NCBI GenBank assembly: GCA_903842065.1
Contig: CAIMKZ010000013.1
Coordinates: 1 to 64,000, forward strand
Source: an uncultured Acidobacteriaceae bacterium
GTDB taxonomy: Bacteria > Acidobacteriota > Terriglobia > Terriglobales > Acidobacteriaceae
Length of the DNA stretch: 64,000 nucleotides
Reading direction: 5' to 3'
The notes under the pieces were generated by a model, which was given only the letters and a program-made list of their open reading frames with translations, had not been told where the DNA came from and did no database searches. Position numbers and translations under genes: made by a program. This document shows, piece after piece, positions 62,988 to 64,000 of the stretch (its first letter is position 1; each line of letters starts with the position of its first letter).

Positions 62988-64000
62988 TCAGGCAAGATCG
63001 GCGACAGGTATTGCGCGGGTTCCATCGGCAAGCGGATAGGCCGCCTGCGTCCGGCACACAACCGAGGCCGACAGCACATTCTGCGCGCCGATCAGCTTAC
63101 GAACCGCCGTCAGATTTGCCGTGTCACGGCCGTCAGGAAGCTCCGTCCACTTGGCCTCAAACAGCTCCACGCGGCCCGCGTCCTCCGAGACAAAATCGAC
63201 TTCGCGGCTGCGGTCCCGCCAGTAGAAGAGGCTGCGTACGCGCCCGGCCTGGCGTTCCCGCGCCCGCAACTGCGCAAACACAAACGTCTCCCACACCGCT
63301 CCAACCGACGGCGAATCAAGCAGCGTTTCCACAGATCGGATGTTGAGCAGCGCGCAGAGCAGCCCCGTGTCGGCAATGTATAGCTTCGGACTCTTCGTCA
63401 GACTACGCGTCTTGTTTGAGAACCACGGCTCCAGCAGAAACATCTGGCCCGAAGCCTCAAGCATCGATAGCCAGATGTTGGCGGTGCTGGGAGCAATTCC
63501 GATATCGCGCGCCAGTTCCGCCTTATTGAGCAGGTTGGCCGTTCGCAACGCGCAGGCACGCAGAAACCGCTCGAAGTCGCGCAAGCTGCCGACGTTCGCC
63601 AGCGAGCGGACATCTCGCTCGAGATAACTCACCAGATAGGAGTTGTAGAACGAGGCGGCATCGATCGAGGGGTTGGCCCACAACTCTGGATAGCCGCCGC
63701 GCAGAATGGCCGCGCCCAACGGCGCAGGCGAGGCCGCGGAGATCTCCGCCATCGAGAGCGACTCCATCTCGAGAATGTCGGCACGGCCCGCCAGCGACTC
63801 GGCCACATTCTTCATCAAGGCAAACTTCTGCGAACCGGTCAGCAGATATTGTCCGTTGAGATCACGCCGGCTGTCTACCACGGCTTTCAGGCTGCGAAAC
63901 AACCCCGGAGCATATTGCACTTCGTCGATGATCAATGGAGCCGGATGACGGCTGAAAAACTGGGCAGGGTCCTTCTCCGCCTGTTCGGCCTCCCAAGGCA
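62988..64000 (-). CDS. DUF4143-type AAA ATPase (partial, runs off the window)
   Basis: The visible 336 codons lack the beginning, which lies beyond position 64000. The frame is open at the edge, reading PWEAEQAEKDPAQFF then PLIIDEVQYAPGLFRSLK (Walker B). TGSQKFALM follows (sensor-like). The DUF4143 region has LRGGYPELW, YLVSYLERDVRSLANVGSL, LNKAELARDIGIAPSTANIWLSMLE, KLYIADTGLLCALL, GAVWETFVFAQL and the nuclease-like FYWRDRSREVDFV. Walker A is outside the window. Such proteins are widespread accessory ATPases of unknown function, sometimes proposed to be defence- or toxin-related. Convergent with the glycosidase gene, with stop codons 8 bases apart. Confidence 0.88.
   Translation of the reverse strand, partial: PWEAEQAEKDPAQFFSRHPAPLIIDEVQYAPGLFRSLKAVVDSRRDLNGQYLLTGSQKFALMKNVAESLAGRADILEMESLSMAEISAASPAPLGAAILRGGYPELWANPSIDAASFYNSYLVSYLERDVRSLANVGSLRDFERFLRACALRTANLLNKAELARDIGIAPSTANIWLSMLEASGQMFLLEPWFSNKTRSLTKSPKLYIADTGLLCALLNIRSVETLLDSPSVGAVWETFVFAQLRARERQAGRVRSLFYWRDRSREVDFVSEDAGRVELFEAKWTELPDGRDTANLTAVRKLIGAQNVLSASVVCRTQAAYPLADGTRAIPVADLA

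Noticed and set aside
62988..64000. Anti-phage defence island at the right edge
   Set aside because: Only one DUF4143-type ATPase is visible and its neighbours are ordinary metabolic genes, so context does not support a defence call.

Overview
The window reads as chromosomal DNA of an Acidobacteriota bacterium, most likely of the class Terriglobia. This placement is inferred from gene content, not from a marker tree. The signs are high G+C, a very large Oar-like TonB-dependent receptor with an N-terminal carboxypeptidase-regulatory-type domain, a giant NHL-repeat plus Ig-repeat exported protein, many secreted plant-polysaccharide enzymes, and dispersed GGGTGCCC-type hairpin repeats between genes.

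Layout. (1) 1-3542: a frameshifted IS3-type OrfA remnant interrupted by, or abutting, a complete 3.3-kb IS21-family element with 36-bp terminal inverted repeats. Besides istA and istB the element carries a Cys-rich putative zinc-binding protein and a small conserved-looking protein. (2) 3663-14092: a catabolic locus read outward from a 0.7-kb intergenic region. Leftward are an AAHS-type MFS transporter and two Tat-signal MmgE/PrpD proteins. Rightward are a DRE-TIM lyase/synthase-like enzyme, a second AAHS transporter and a GlcG/HbpS protein. A class II aldolase with an export signal and a LysR regulator follow on the minus strand. The substrate is unknown. (3) 14.1-22.4 kb: a decayed accessory region with a 3' half of tRNA-Pro(CGG), a duplicated tRNA-end/terminator block, an RHS remnant and palindromic insertions. 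It also holds a small outer-membrane barrel gene, the giant NHL/Ig protein and an intergenic inverted-repeat element.

(4) 22.4-36.9 kb: housekeeping genes. These are metY and metX, separated by a four-helix-bundle (23S rRNA IVP-type) gene in a repeat-bounded cassette, two exported proteins of unknown function, a YmdB-type phosphodiesterase, an octaheme cytochrome c, lysS, a membrane-sector ATP synthase cluster (atpZ-atpI-atpB-atpE) without F1 genes, a DUF1906-like exported protein and a LuxR-type regulator with a degenerate receiver. (5) 37.2-57.4 kb: a pectin/galacturonate utilisation island. It has a GH28 polygalacturonase, the operon uxaC-exuT-larA-like-uxaE-kduD, a divergent FadR-type GntR regulator, the TonB receptor, a PL10 pectate lyase, a GH105 hydrolase, a tandem-domain SGNH acetylesterase, a GH28-CE8 fusion and kduI. 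Together these can deacetylate, demethylate and depolymerise pectin, import the products, and bring galacturonate and unsaturated uronate toward 2-keto-3-deoxygluconate. The final uronate reductase/dehydratase steps are not in the window. A palindrome TGGTCnGACCA occurs at the uxaC promoter and before the TonB receptor, suggesting a local regulon. (6) 57.8-64 kb: a 75-aa protein, a RibBA-like protein whose GTP cyclohydrolase II half is degenerate, an MHS-type MFS transporter, a lipoprotein clan-A-like glycosidase, and a DUF4143-type ATPase running off the right edge.

The observations judged most worth following are the four-helix-bundle cassette with its matching repeats at the atp locus, the exported MmgE/PrpD and aldolase set, the LarA homologue inside a uronate operon, the TGGTCnGACCA regulon, the GH28-CE8 and double-SGNH fusions, and the degenerate RibBA.
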